Below, one piece after another: positions 11,404-21,325 of a DNA stretch of 64,000 bases (position 1 is its first letter; the number at the start of each line of letters is the position of its first letter). The stretch comes from Gracilariopsis chorda (Eukaryota > Rhodophyta > Florideophyceae > Gracilariales > Gracilariaceae). The stretch lies in contig NBIV01000195.1 in assembly GCA_003194525.1 (NCBI GenBank), forward strand, positions 62,001 to 126,000, read 5' to 3'. The notes below the pieces were generated by a model. It saw only the letters and a program-made list of their open reading frames with translations. It ran no database searches and was not told the DNA's origin. A program made the position numbers and the translations under genes.

Positions 11404-12841
11404 GGTTAGGTAAACATCGATAGAGGGGCGTGCATAAGCTCGTGCAAACACAAAGAAATGAATGGCGTGGTGTATGCGTCGAAGTCCCTCTTAGACCTGT
11501 GTCTTCTGTACCGAAAAGCGAAAGTTCTAACCCTTACCGTGCAGGACGAGAAAGCTGATAAGGGTTCTAGTTTACGGTTACGACCAGGCTTACCAAAAAC
11601 ATCATGTGTGCCTAGTGGAAACAACAGTGTAATGTCCCGGTTCGAGGTTCTGCCGCTGACTGGATCTCCACATACCAATAGAGCATTACTGAACCTAACT
11701 GTATAGAAGAGGAGCGCTGCAGATCGTTATGATCTGCGACAGGTAAAGGTTAAGCGAATATATTGGATTGTTGACCCTTTCTAGACTACCCTCCGTACCT
11801 CTCAGGAATTCCGGGAAGCGCGTGATGTTATGAAAGCGTGTCCAGCATACGGACAGCGACTATCCCCGCCAAACGTCAGATACAAGGGTAGCAATGCTCA
11901 TACTTCTCACGCAAATGGGAAGTCGTAGAAGTGGTTCACATTTTTGGACTTCGTTTGGAAACAGCAGAAAGTGAATTGCCGAGGTTTGGTGAATTCGGGC
12001 CGACAGCACAATGATGTGGCTGAAAGAACAGCCTGGTGTTGTGTCTTGTAGGTGTCCGATCTCTGGAGAGAAAGACTCAAACAGCTGCATAGTATGTAAT
12101 CAGCACGACAAATACTGCTCACCTGACGAAGGGCTGCTAGGGATTACGAGTTGTCCCCACTTGTAGTAGCCAGCCCTTTAACCGTTACCCATATCTTGTG
12201 TACCCTTTATGATTCTAATTCCGAGGCAGCGGTATTAACTTTCTAGAAGGCTAATCATCTATTCGACGGCTAAATAGACCCAACCGCATATCCATTTGGC
12301 TTTCTCATTCGGCGTAACTTGATAGTCTCTTGTAGCCTTTTCGGAAGGTCGGCCTCCAGTGCAAAGCGATTAAGCATCGTGGTTCCATATGGGCTTCGAC
12401 AACTTTGACTCCCTCCATATGTTGTATGTCCAAGGGGTTGTTCTCAATTAGATGCGTTACCGACTAGCTTTAACGAGCGCAGTGGAAGACGGCAGTGGAA
12501 CGTGATTAGGGAAACGTCGCTTGCGTATATGTAGTCTAACAAGACTAACATTACATAAGGATAAAGTCACAGCAGTGCGCAGGATGGAAGCTTATGTTGC
12601 TTCCGTCTCCAATTTGACAGGACTACGGACCGTACATGTGTCGAAGGAGAGCGATGGGGGATGTGCAATGTCAATCAAAACGTCAGAAAAAGTGATGTTG
12701 CAACTCTATCAGTATGTAGTGTCGAAACTTGCGGACCAACACAGGGCCCATCCGAACATTCGGGGGTTCAAACAGAGTACGTGAAAACAGCGGGCGAAGA
12801 GGATGTGGACCAAAGTTAACTGTGAAGAACAAGAATAGCAG
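11404..12841. other. Intergenic, no gene recognised
   Basis: This holds the 3' flank of the bestrophin gene up to the copia insertion. An 87-residue open frame at 12521-12784 has no recognisable motif. I see no RNA gene, clear terminator or repeat. Confidence 0.4.
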
Positions 12842-12846
12842 GGGAG
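12842..12846. repeat. Left target-site duplication (GGGAG) of copia-1
   Basis: GGGAG directly precedes the left LTR and is repeated at 17643-17647 directly after the right LTR. A perfect 5-bp duplication is what Ty1/copia integrases leave. Confidence 0.9.
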
Positions 12847-13027
12847 TGTGACGCTGAAAGCATACCTCCCTCCATGGAGGTCTGTTTACTCGGGAAGGTG
12901 ACTCTATTTCAAGGGCACCGTCGTCGTTAATCGTGTGCGTGTCGTGTGGACACTGGTGACAGTTGTAAGGCTCTGAACGTGAACGGAGGTTGCCCCAACT
13001 CTTTGTGTGTTTGTAAGGCTCGTCACA
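12847..13027 (-). repeat. Copia-1 3' LTR (181 bp, with 48-bp insertion)
   Basis: It starts TGTGACG and ends CGTCACA, an inverted terminal repeat. It differs from the other LTR only by 48 bp inserted after GTAAGGCTC near 12973. The insertion ends in a second copy of TTGTAAGGCTC, so an 11-nt flank is duplicated, and it contains CCCCAACTC, the inverse of GAGTTGGGG just inside the element at about 13034. Confidence 0.93.
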
Positions 13028-16000
13028 CTCCCCTGGAGTTGGGGTAAGCTTCGTGGGGTCGTATATGTAGTGCGCGGATCATGCGCACGAATACTTGTCG
13101 CTTCACAGCCTTGGTCATAATGTCCGCGAGCATGTGCGTGGTTGGTATGTGTTTGAGTTGGATGTGTCTTTTGCGTATGTGGTCTTGGATGTAGTGTCGT
13201 CGCAGATCGATGTATTTCCGTTTCTTTGTCGGTGCGGTGTTATTAGCTACGTCAATCGCCGATGTGTTATCGATGTGCAACGTGGTTGGCGTCGTTGTCG
13301 TGCATCCCATGTCGAAGAGGAGTCGCCTTATCCATTGGATTTGTTGTGCTGCGGAGCAGGAGGCGACGTACTCGGCTTCGCAAGTAGAGAGAGCAGTGAT
13401 GTGTTGTTTTTTGGAGTACCACATAAATGGAGTTCCGTTGAAGCAGTGTACTGTGCCTGACATGGATTTGCGATCCGTAGTATCGCCTGCGTGGTCTGCA
13501 TCCGAGTAGGTGTGGTAGTACCGCAATAGGCTGGAAATTTCAAACGAGACGGTTGTGTGTTTCATTAATATGCCAAGGTTAGTGGTGCCTTTGAGATACC
13601 GCATCAAGCTTTTCAGTGCTTTCCAGTGTCGGTCGCAGGGATTGGAGAGGGCCGCGGCGAGTTTGTTGACGATGTAGAAGATGTCCGGACGGGTGGAATC
13701 TGCGATGTAGCGAAGTTCTCCAACGATTGATTGGTACCACTCATTAGAATATGGGAATGGTTTGTCGAGGTTAGTGGTTTTGTGCAAATCTATGCCATCG
13801 GGGAAAGGTGTTTGTTTCGGGTTGCAGGTTTCGAGCTTGAGTCGATGTAAGAGGGCAGTTATGGCGTGTGGTTGTGAGAGGTGAATATCGCCGTTGCCTG
13901 TGCGCTGTACTTTCCATCCGAGGTAATTGTTTGGGAAACCAAGACGCTTCACGACTTTGTATTTGTCTAGCAAAGCGTGGTATAGGCTGTCAATTTCTTG
14001 TGTTGATGTAGATGTGACTTTAAAGTCGTCGATTGTGACACATATGAAAGTGGTTTCTCCGGCGCAATGTTTGATAAATAAGCATGGGTCTGCGTCGGAT
14101 TGTGTGAATCCGATGGATTTCAAGTACTTGGTGTTCTTCGTTAGGTAAATGTGTCCTGCTGATTTTCCACCGTATAAGTTACCTATTAGGAGTCCGGTGT
14201 GGTTGTGATGTTTAAATGTGCCGTCGAATTGGGGTAGCTCCTTCACGTAAACTGGTTTCTCGTATTCAGATTTCTCCTCTAGGAAAGCGGACTTGATATC
14301 GAAATGTTCGACATGGAGCCGAAAGGTAGCCGCCATTGCCAGTAGTAGGCGGCTGGTGACTCGATCGGCTGTATACGTGGTGGTTTTGTTGGGGTCATAA
14401 TGAACGTGTGGCACCATTTTGTCTCCTCTTACGACGCAGCGCGCACGCCTGCTGATGATTTTGTTCGAGGTATCGCGTTTGTACATGTAGGTCATGCGGA
14501 GTGGGAGCGGTTTGATGTGTGCTGGAACTTGCGAATTCGGTATCCATTTGATGATGCTGTTGTCCTTGATGTATTGTAGTTCGGAGTGGTGGGCCTTGCG
14601 CCAGTGATCAGCATCGGGGTATTTCCTCGCTTGTGATCGTGATAGGGGTGGTGGTGTTGTGTATGTGATCCTGAGCGGGATAGGGTGAGGTGTAAAGGCT
14701 TTATGCGCGTGTGAGACGCCTACTACGGTCTTTGATGGGTCGGTGGGTGGGTGGTACGGTTTGAAGTCTTTGATCCGCGTATGAAAGACACGGTTCGTCT
14801 TTGTTTCGAGGACTGCGATTGTGGAGTCGTTGAGAGGGTGTAGGTAGCGACAGAGCGTAGCTCGATGTTGCAGTTTCTTGCGGGTTGATTTGTTGGTTTG
14901 TGTTGGTGTTGTGCCGTACTGGCCAAAGATGAATAGATCTCGTGAAGACGGAGTTGTGCCGAACCAGTCGGTGTATGGTATTCGATTAGTACTAGAGTGC
15001 AATGTTCGGTTGTATTTGTGAGTTATGTCTCGCAGTGCGTCTTCCCAATATTTGTCGGGGAGATTACTATGTGTCAGGGCGGCTCTTGTGGCGGCCAGAA
15101 GCGTTGAGTTGATACGCTCTGCTATTCCGTTTTGTTGTGGCGTGTATGGAAGAGATGTCGAGTGGTGTAGGTCGTGTAATTCGTACACGTCGTGGGCTTT
15201 TCTTGATATATATTCTTTCGCGTTGTCGGTACGCAGTGCTTGGACCTGTCGACCAGTAGAATGGTGTATATCCTTGAGTACTGAGCTGATGCGGGCGGGT
15301 AGGTGTTGGCGGCTCGGCATGAAGTCCAGGATGAGGAATCGGGATTCATTGTCAATGAAAGTAGTGAAATAGGTATTTCCTTGCCGGGATTTGGGTGTAA
15401 TGGGGCCACATATGTCGCTGCCGAGGGACATGTGGGCAACTCGAGGTCTGGTGATGCGCTTGTATGGTGTGGGACGTTGTTTGGCTAGACGGCAGGGTTG
15501 GCACGTAATTGTGGGAATTGGGGATTTCAGTGATGCCGGGAGGTGTTGTAGCAGGGATCTTTTTGCCATTTGTTGTAGGGTATGTGGCTTGACGTGATTG
15601 AAGATGAGATGGAACTTGTGGAAGTCGTGGGTGATCTTGGGGTTTTCGTCGGTCGGAAAAGGATGCGATGTTGGGATTTGTATGATTGGTGGTTTGTGTG
15701 GGATCGTTGAGGCAGTGATGTGTTCTGTGGCTCTTTTACCATTGTGTTTGTATCGGGGTTTATGCTGTTGGTGTATTTTTTGGGGGGTGGGGACTGGTGT
15801 AGTACGAGAGGCAAAGACAGAGGTAGTTTGTTTGTTGTGGCGGTCGAGGATGTAGAGTCCGTTGTGGAATGTGGCTGTTCCAATACAGGAAGGGAAACGT
15901 GGGTTTAGAGTGTTGATGATGTAGGCCCGATGTGGAGTGAATGATACCAGGCCCCACTTCTTTGCTGTGTCATGTACTGATAACAGGGGTCTTGAGATCC

Positions 16001-17483
16001 TTGAGTTGGCCACAGCGGGTACATCAAATTGATATCCAACATTAGTTGTCACCTGAATAGAACCGGCGTGCGTTGCGTGAGAGGTAGTTTCGGTAGCAGT
16101 TTTTGTTAGTATGGGGTTTTCCAGCGCGTGCATCGTTATCGTAGGTGTGGGAACGTGGGTGGGCGATGCTGCTGAGTCAAGAGCAAACGTACTCGTTACG
16201 TCATTGTCGTCCTCGTTTTCGTAGGGCGTGAAGGGGTCCTCGGTAGCGACTGCGTTCGCCTCCGTTTTGCGTCGCATGCGTCGACCGGGAGTGCGCTCCC
16301 TCATCGTGGCGAATTGTTGTTGCGGCTGTGGTTGAGGAAACACAGGAGGAGTGTAGAAGGGGTTCGCTCTCTGGGGCGTCAATTCTGATGGGGCTGGGAA
16401 GGACGGTGGTGGTGTCGCGTATGGAGGATACTGAGGTGGGCTGTACATATAATACGGGACCCGAGAGTAAAACTGCTGCTGCCACATTGGAGGCGCGTAG
16501 AAACCACGTCCACGTTGACCTCGCCCACGGCCTCCCCTGCGGCCACGAGGGCGTGCGCGGGGGGCTCTTGATTCAGTCGAAGTTGAGGTACTGGCAGTAC
16601 CGCTGCGGAGGTTGGCCCTGCCTTCTGCTCTCTTCAATCTTGTCTCGAATTCGGCGATAGTTTTGAGAACACTGTTGGAATCGTACCAAGTGTCAACGAT
16701 AGTTTGAAAATATGGAATTCCGCCGAGGCCTCTGATCATGAAGTCTATCGTGGTTGATTGTAAGGTAGCGTTGGGAAATTTGGTTGTAACCATCTTTGAT
16801 CGGACTGCTCTATGTTTTTTCACGTATTCTGCGATGGACATGTCTGGTTCAAGAGTAGTATATTCAGCCTCTTGGCGGAGTAACTGGTGGTCAGCGGTTG
16901 TCGCAGATTGGAGACTTGAGGATACAGCGTTGATGATCTCTATGGGCTGTGTGTCTGGTCCGATGTCGATGGGTATGTCGAGATCTTCGGGGATACTGCG
17001 CATCATATGTGTGCGTAATTTAGCTCTTTGTCGGCGATAGAGATTGTGGTTTGCACTCGTTGGGGGAGGGGGTTGATGTTCTTCGGCGATAAGGTTTTCC
17101 ATGTCGTTCATTATCACGAAATCTTCTATGGCCATTTTCCATGCATTTAGATTGGTACCATCTTCTTTCAGGGTTGGAAAGGCTGGCGCATGCACGTCGG
17201 TATAGTTGGACGGAGCAGCCATTGGTGTTGGTAGTAAAGTGTGGGGAATGTTCGTTGCCACAGCGGGAGGGGTTGCGAGAGGCGTTGGGCTTGCAGGAGG
17301 AGTTATTCCGGTATTTGGCTCGGTTTGTTGAGTGTGGCTCATTTTGTGAAAGGTATGTGCGGGTTGAGGCTTTGTGGTTTGGCGTTGAGGTGTGGAGATA
17401 TAATTTTGGTAGCGTTGTGGCCTGTTGTTTCGTGTCGTTCGCTTTGGGTATCTATTGGGGTGGGATGTGGTGGGCTTAGGCAT
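13023..17483 (-). CDS. Copia-1 Gag-protease-integrase-RT-RNase H polyprotein (1,486 aa)
   Basis: A single frame with the usual copia order. The Gag-like region spans about residues 90-300 with no CCHC zinc knuckle; instead an arginine/glycine-rich stretch (about 305-327, RPRGRRGGRGRGQRGRG) probably binds RNA. The protease motif LDSAAS is at about 435-440. Integrase catalytic residues are D690 (SDICGP), D753 (RTDNAKEY) and E789 (GIAERIN). Reverse transcriptase carries VTIDDF at 1149-1154, where copia elements normally have YVDD. RNase H starts at SDADHAGD (about 1327) and includes STCEAEY. I chose the ATG at 17483, the first after the primer-binding site; the upstream extension of the frame runs through the LTR and is probably not translated. 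The stop TGA lies inside the first bases of the 3' LTR. Confidence 0.93.
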   Translation of the reverse strand: MPKPTTSHPNRYPKRTTRNNRPQRYQNYISTPQRQTTKPQPAHTFHKMSHTQQTEPNTGITPPASPTPLATPPAVATNIPHTLLPTPMAAPSNYTDVHAPAFPTLKEDGTNLNAWKMAIEDFVIMNDMENLIAEEHQPPPPTSANHNLYRRQRAKLRTHMMRSIPEDLDIPIDIGPDTQPIEIINAVSSSLQSATTADHQLLRQEAEYTTLEPDMSIAEYVKKHRAVRSKMVTTKFPNATLQSTTIDFMIRGLGGIPYFQTIVDTWYDSNSVLKTIAEFETRLKRAEGRANLRSGTASTSTSTESRAPRARPRGRRGGRGRGQRGRGFYAPPMWQQQFYSRVPYYMYSPPQYPPYATPPPSFPAPSELTPQRANPFYTPPVFPQPQPQQQFATMRERTPGRRMRRKTEANAVATEDPFTPYENEDDNDVTSTFALDSAASPTHVPTPTITMHALENPILTKTATETTSHATHAGSIQVTTNVGYQFDVPAVANSRISRPLLSVHDTAKKWGLVSFTPHRAYIINTLNPRFPSCIGTATFHNGLYILDRHNKQTTSVFASRTTPVPTPQKIHQQHKPRYKHNGKRATEHITASTIPHKPPIIQIPTSHPFPTDENPKITHDFHKFHLIFNHVKPHTLQQMAKRSLLQHLPASLKSPIPTITCQPCRLAKQRPTPYKRITRPRVAHMSLGSDICGPITPKSRQGNTYFTTFIDNESRFLILDFMPSRQHLPARISSVLKDIHHSTGRQVQALRTDNAKEYISRKAHDVYELHDLHHSTSLPYTPQQNGIAERINSTLLAATRAALTHSNLPDKYWEDALRDITHKYNRTLHSSTNRIPYTDWFGTTPSSRDLFIFGQYGTTPTQTNKSTRKKLQHRATLCRYLHPLNDSTIAVLETKTNRVFHTRIKDFKPYHPPTDPSKTVVGVSHAHKAFTPHPIPLRITYTTPPPLSRSQARKYPDADHWRKAHHSELQYIKDNSIIKWIPNSQVPAHIKPLPLRMTYMYKRDTSNKIISRRARCVVRGDKMVPHVHYDPNKTTTYTADRVTSRLLLAMAATFRLHVEHFDIKSAFLEEKSEYEKPVYVKELPQFDGTFKHHNHTGLLIGNLYGGKSAGHIYLTKNTKYLKSIGFTQSDADPCLFIKHCAGETTFICVTIDDFKVTSTSTQEIDSLYHALLDKYKVVKRLGFPNNYLGWKVQRTGNGDIHLSQPHAITALLHRLKLETCNPKQTPFPDGIDLHKTTNLDKPFPYSNEWYQSIVGELRYIADSTRPDIFYIVNKLAAALSNPCDRHWKALKSLMRYLKGTTNLGILMKHTTVSFEISSLLRYYHTYSDADHAGDTTDRKSMSGTVHCFNGTPFMWYSKKQHITALSTCEAEYVASCSAAQQIQWIRRLLFDMGCTTTTPTTLHIDNTSAIDVANNTAPTKKRKYIDLRRHYIQDHIRKRHIQLKHIPTTHMLADIMTKAVKRQVFVRMIRALHIRPHEAYPNSRGV

Positions 17484-17509
17484 GTGTGGTAGCGTGGGGG
17501 CCCATAACC

Positions 17510-17642
17510 TGTGACGCTGAAAGCATACCTCCCTCCATGGAGGTCTGTTTACTCGGGAAGGTGACTCTATTTCAAGGGCACCGTCGTCGTTAATCGTGTG
17601 CGTGTCGTGTGGACACTGGTGACAGTTGTAAGGCTCGTCACA
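17510..17642 (-). repeat. Copia-1 5' LTR (133 bp)
   Basis: TGTGACG...CGTCACA, identical to the 3' LTR except for the 48-bp insertion there. It contains the palindrome CCTCCATGGAGG. At 133 bp it is short for a copia LTR. The second target duplication GGGAG follows at 17643-17647. Confidence 0.94.
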
Positions 17643-17647
17643 GGGAG

Positions 17648-18401
17648 GGAGCCGGTTCCAACGGCACCGGAGCCCTCTGGAAGCACAAGCCACAAACGTT
17701 GTGGTGTGTCCAAGAAAGGGTTGGGAGTTGCCGACGGTACTGATATGCGGCTGGAAGCGCAAAAGGGTTGGCTCCCCCCTTCGGGACTTTCAGGGCACAA
17801 ATGTGTGGCTTGCGCGAACGTATGCAAGCCACAACGCCCAACTGTGGCGGGTTCTTTTAGGGTTGAGGGGGCCTCCTGGACGGATGCGGCCATTGTATGC
17901 GGCTCCATCGTGCAGTCAGCGGGAAGGCGGAGGGTTGTGGCACACAGCGACAAGGATGGCGTCCAAAGTGTGAGGTGGCGAGGTGTACGGTCGGTAAATG
18001 CAGTATCCGCACTGTCAGCATCAACTTGAACGCGATGAGGAGGGAGGAAGGCGCGACGAGGCCTCTCGCGCAATGGTGCTCTGCATACATCGTGACGCAA
18101 GCCGCGGCGCGTGTCCTGCGCGTGTGGTGCACGCCACGCGTGCGTGAAGAAAGCGCTGTAGCGCGCACTCACAAGTACCAACAACTCGTCGGTGCACTCA
18201 TATCGTGCAGTACGCGCGCCGCGCTTCCTTGCCACCAGCACGCGCTGTGCTCCACTCGCCTGCGTCACCTCCTCGCCGCACTCGTTCTCCGCTGCACCGC
18301 GCAGCTCAACTACATACAGTACCTTCGGTACCCAACGAAATTCGCCTCCTCACCTTCCGCACCCCCCCCGCCCCTCATACCGTGCGTCTCCTCTGGAGCC
18401 C
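17648..18401. other. Upstream region of the first orphan membrane-protein gene
   Basis: It is markedly GC-rich, with open frames on several strands that look like by-products of high GC. It presumably contains the promoter and 5' UTR of the gene starting at 18402. A 70-codon in-frame upstream extension to 18192 has no counterpart in the paralogue and is rejected as coding. Confidence 0.5.
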
Positions 18402-19934
18402 ATGGCTTTGAGACTCCACGAAATTGAGCGCGGCATCGGCATAGACCTGCTCCGCCGCCCCGTCCTGGTCGCCTTTCTCAACGCCTTCCTTCTCCAGCTC
18501 TTCGCCGACGCCTTCCTCCACCACGACGACGAGGAGGAGGAGAAAGTCAAGTATGAAGCCCCCAAGGCAGGCTGGGCCAAGAGCCCCCTCACCGAAAAGC
18601 TCGCCGCCACTTCCATCTTCTTCCTCGCTCATCTCCTCATGCTCGTCGGCTTTGCCGAGTCCGTCGGGTGGGCGTTGATTGCAATCGTCTTCAAAGTGCT
18701 CAAGTTGCCGCGCGTGTACGTCTTGGAAAAACTGCTGTTGGACTTGCGCGTGATGTTCTTGAAACCGTCCGTGCGATACGTCAAGAAGACCATCCGCTTT
18801 CAATGCCGCCCTGGGCAAAAGATCCCTCGTTTGCAAACAACGCGCCGCGGCTTTGGCGTGTTCGTTATCACCATTGTAAGCTCGGTGGAGTCGATTACCC
18901 GTGATACCGCCGCCTTGCTACACATGCTGCGCTACATGAACTATCCAACCTATGCGTACTGGACGGACGACTCTGTGCTTCTTATCGGTATCAATCGAAA
19001 TATCGAGCGCGCACTTTGCAATTTGGCAAGTGAGCCGGCTGTCATTGACCTGGGCTGGCATAAGGACGTTATAGAGTCTACAAACCTCAAGGTGGAGGCT
19101 GTCTTCACCAAGGAAAACCTCCGTCGAGTGGATAGTGGAATTCAATCCGTTGGGCGTCGCGCCGTAGTAGTAGAGATCGCCGCCGAGTTCACAACGCTCA
19201 ACCTCGAGACGCTCGTCAAGAGCATGAGTCAATACGCCGCCGTATGCGAAGCGCATGAACGTGGAATTCGCTTGTTCAACGGAAAGCGATTGTCAATCTA
19301 TGCGGTAGGTTTGTTTGTGTCGCTCGCACTGATCGTGTTTTACGAGGGACTCGGCGGTTTGCTCAAACCAAGTGCCGACGTTTTAACGCTGGCAGTGGGC
19401 GCGTATACGCTTTGGATGACGGTTGGAAAAAGTGCTGCGCTGGGAGAGACGGAAGAACGCACCTCTTTGTCCACTTACAACCGCGAGAACGTGCTTTTGG
19501 CGTATCATGGTTTGGCGCATATTGAGGAGAATGTCATAAATATCTGTTGGGTGCCTGAGGTTCATCGCGATGATCACGAATCGCCTTTGGATGCTGAAGC
19601 GGTGGATGGATCCATCAGTGTTCTGGAGGCGGGTATCTTTCTTAACATCTTTGAGCACTTTGGCCATTTTGTGAAATGGAAAGGCCCGCGTTTGCAGCTG
19701 GATCGCATGAAAGTAGTTGCTGGAGATGATCCGGGCGTAGCGCATATTGTGTCTGTGGATCGAATGGCCCATCTCAATATGCTGGGCTACCAAAAGGGTG
19801 AGACGTTTGTCAAACGGCTTGGAGGGGTTCGATACGTGGGCCAGAACGGTTTTGTACGGAATGATACTGCGACGCGGGAAAGGCCACTGCTGCTGGCGAA
19901 TAATGTTACTGCTGCTGAGGGACGTAGCAGATAG
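18402..19934 (+). CDS. Orphan membrane protein, paralogue 1 (510 aa)
   Basis: I do not recognise this family. The protein has an N-terminal GIGIDLLRRP block, an acidic stretch (residues 42-48), a hydrophobic region at about 66-102, the block KPSVRYVKKT and RFQCRPGQ (121-139), a mixed soluble part with DLGWHKDVIEST (216-227), then two adjacent membrane helices at about 297-316 and 324-345 bracketing FYEGLGGLLKPSADVLTL, followed by GKSAALGETEERT and a C-terminal domain containing GHFVKWKGPRLQLD (421-434). The ATG at 18402 matches the paralogue's start. It is single-exon. The first 400 bases are much richer in C/G at third positions than the paralogue. No transport or enzyme motif is visible. 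It sits between copia-1 and its paralogue, on the same strand as the bestrophin gene. Confidence 0.8.
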   Translation: MALRLHEIERGIGIDLLRRPVLVAFLNAFLLQLFADAFLHHDDEEEEKVKYEAPKAGWAKSPLTEKLAATSIFFLAHLLMLVGFAESVGWALIAIVFKVLKLPRVYVLEKLLLDLRVMFLKPSVRYVKKTIRFQCRPGQKIPRLQTTRRGFGVFVITIVSSVESITRDTAALLHMLRYMNYPTYAYWTDDSVLLIGINRNIERALCNLASEPAVIDLGWHKDVIESTNLKVEAVFTKENLRRVDSGIQSVGRRAVVVEIAAEFTTLNLETLVKSMSQYAAVCEAHERGIRLFNGKRLSIYAVGLFVSLALIVFYEGLGGLLKPSADVLTLAVGAYTLWMTVGKSAALGETEERTSLSTYNRENVLLAYHGLAHIEENVINICWVPEVHRDDHESPLDAEAVDGSISVLEAGIFLNIFEHFGHFVKWKGPRLQLDRMKVVAGDDPGVAHIVSVDRMAHLNMLGYQKGETFVKRLGGVRYVGQNGFVRNDTATRERPLLLANNVTAAEGRSR

Positions 19935-21325
19935 CGATGGCTCCATGCGTTTACTTCAGATATGACCTAGTTGTCCCTGATAGAGACTAAACCAAAGCTT
20001 TTCACTTAGTACTTCAGCCGACTTGACTCTACTTGAGTCTACTCGCTGATGGTTCCTACGGCAGCTGATCAATCACATGGAGACTCCGCTATCAATAATG
20101 ATGTCCTCTCATGCTGTTCCTGAGAATGACATCAGTATCTTCGAAACGCGAAGCGAACCCTTGCCCCAACGTTCGTTACCAAGAAAGCTCTTCTACTTGT
20201 CCCTACCGCACGTAGCCCCGGTAAGCGATCACGGAGAATAGGGCTACTGAAATTAAAGGGTTACCAAAGGGTAAAGATACCGGTTTATCCCTACATATCC
20301 GTTTATTTGCCAACGTAATGCCAAATATGGTATAACTACCCATTCTGCCATGTGGTACCGCAATAGTGAGAATGATATGCCCAACTTCTCAAGCCCGCAA
20401 AGGTGAGATTTGATGGATTGTGGCGTGGATATTTGGCATACCAAAAGTTTCCGAACTGTCTTCTTCACAGTCAGAGCGTACTAAACGCCCACGAAGCGTA
20501 AGAGTTCCATTTTCGGCAGCATACTTTCTAGGTACCGAAAAGGATGCCATATAATATATTTCTGGGTCGATCCGCACCGCCTGGACGGTACAGGGGAAGA
20601 TATTGGCTGCGTGTTCACGGCTAACAACGGCCGTCTTCACGTGGACGTCGAGCACCCCACTGAGCCGTTTTGGGGCAAAGCTCTCCAAGCCCTTCTTTCT
20701 CGACGGCACGGAAGGTAAGATGATCACGTGAGTTCTACAATGAGCTGCCCTTTATCTTGGCTGTATCTCAGTTAGTACTATCAGATTTTAGACTACTCAA
20801 CCAAAAACACTTGAAGACCAAAGTAGTTATTGGTGCGTTTTTCTTCTTCTCGTCTGGCTAAGTAATCAAGCAGTAAGGAGCCCTATAAAGTATTCGTCTT
20901 CTTCCCGACCCATCTCATGGCGTTTGATCGCCAACAGGGAAAAAACGTCTTTACTGATACCGTTAACCAACTCTTGTACAGCTTCAAATGCTTGTGGTCC
21001 CTTGTCGAATTGCACTCAGGTATGGGAACAGAAATTATAGGAAAGAAGCTGAAAGCCTTTCAAACATGGCCCAGCTTGCTGCTGATGTGAAAAGGCCGGA
21101 CAGTCCAACGTTCTATAGATGCACCTCGCTTGTCACGACGCCATCAGTTGATGTAACGAATAGGATAAAGTTCAGCAATGTAATCACACATGCAGGTGTA
21201 CAATATGTTGCATCATACTGGTGATGTGGCTGCTCACAAAAAAATAAGGGTTTCTCAACGGAACAAAAGCATCTCCAACGTTTTATTCATGGTAGGGAGC
21301 TTCGAAAACACCTAAACGTATTGCG
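19935..21325. other. Intergenic between the two paralogues
   Basis: About 1.4 kb with no recognisable gene. It presumably holds the 3' flank of the first paralogue and the promoter of the second. An AT-rich CCTATAAAG occurs at about 20881-20889, too far from the ATG to assign with confidence. Confidence 0.4.

Larger units (their letters stand above)
12847..17642 (-). mobile_element. Copia-1: intact young Ty1/copia LTR retrotransposon
   Basis: The element is 4,796 bp, reads on the minus strand and is bounded by LTRs of 181 bp (left) and 133 bp (right) with a GGGAG target duplication. The LTRs are identical over their shared 133 positions, so insertion is recent. One reading frame fills the interior. 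Next to the right (5') LTR is a primer-binding site (17497-17509 on the plus strand: GGGGCCCATAACC) matching the anticodon region of initiator tRNA-Met, as in Drosophila copia, which is primed by a half-tRNA. A short purine tract (AGGGGAG, minus strand) abuts the left (3') LTR. The insertion lies about 760 bp upstream of the ATG at 18402 and may affect that gene's promoter. Confidence 0.95.

Noticed and set aside
17484..17762. Upstream extension of the copia-1 frame by 93 codons
   Set aside because: It runs through the primer-binding site, the 5' LTR and flanking host DNA; the first ATG after the primer-binding site is at 17483.
18192..18401. A 70-codon upstream in-frame extension of the first orphan membrane protein
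   Set aside because: The paralogue starts at the equivalent of 18402 with the same residues, and the extension has the composition of GC-rich 5' flanking DNA.
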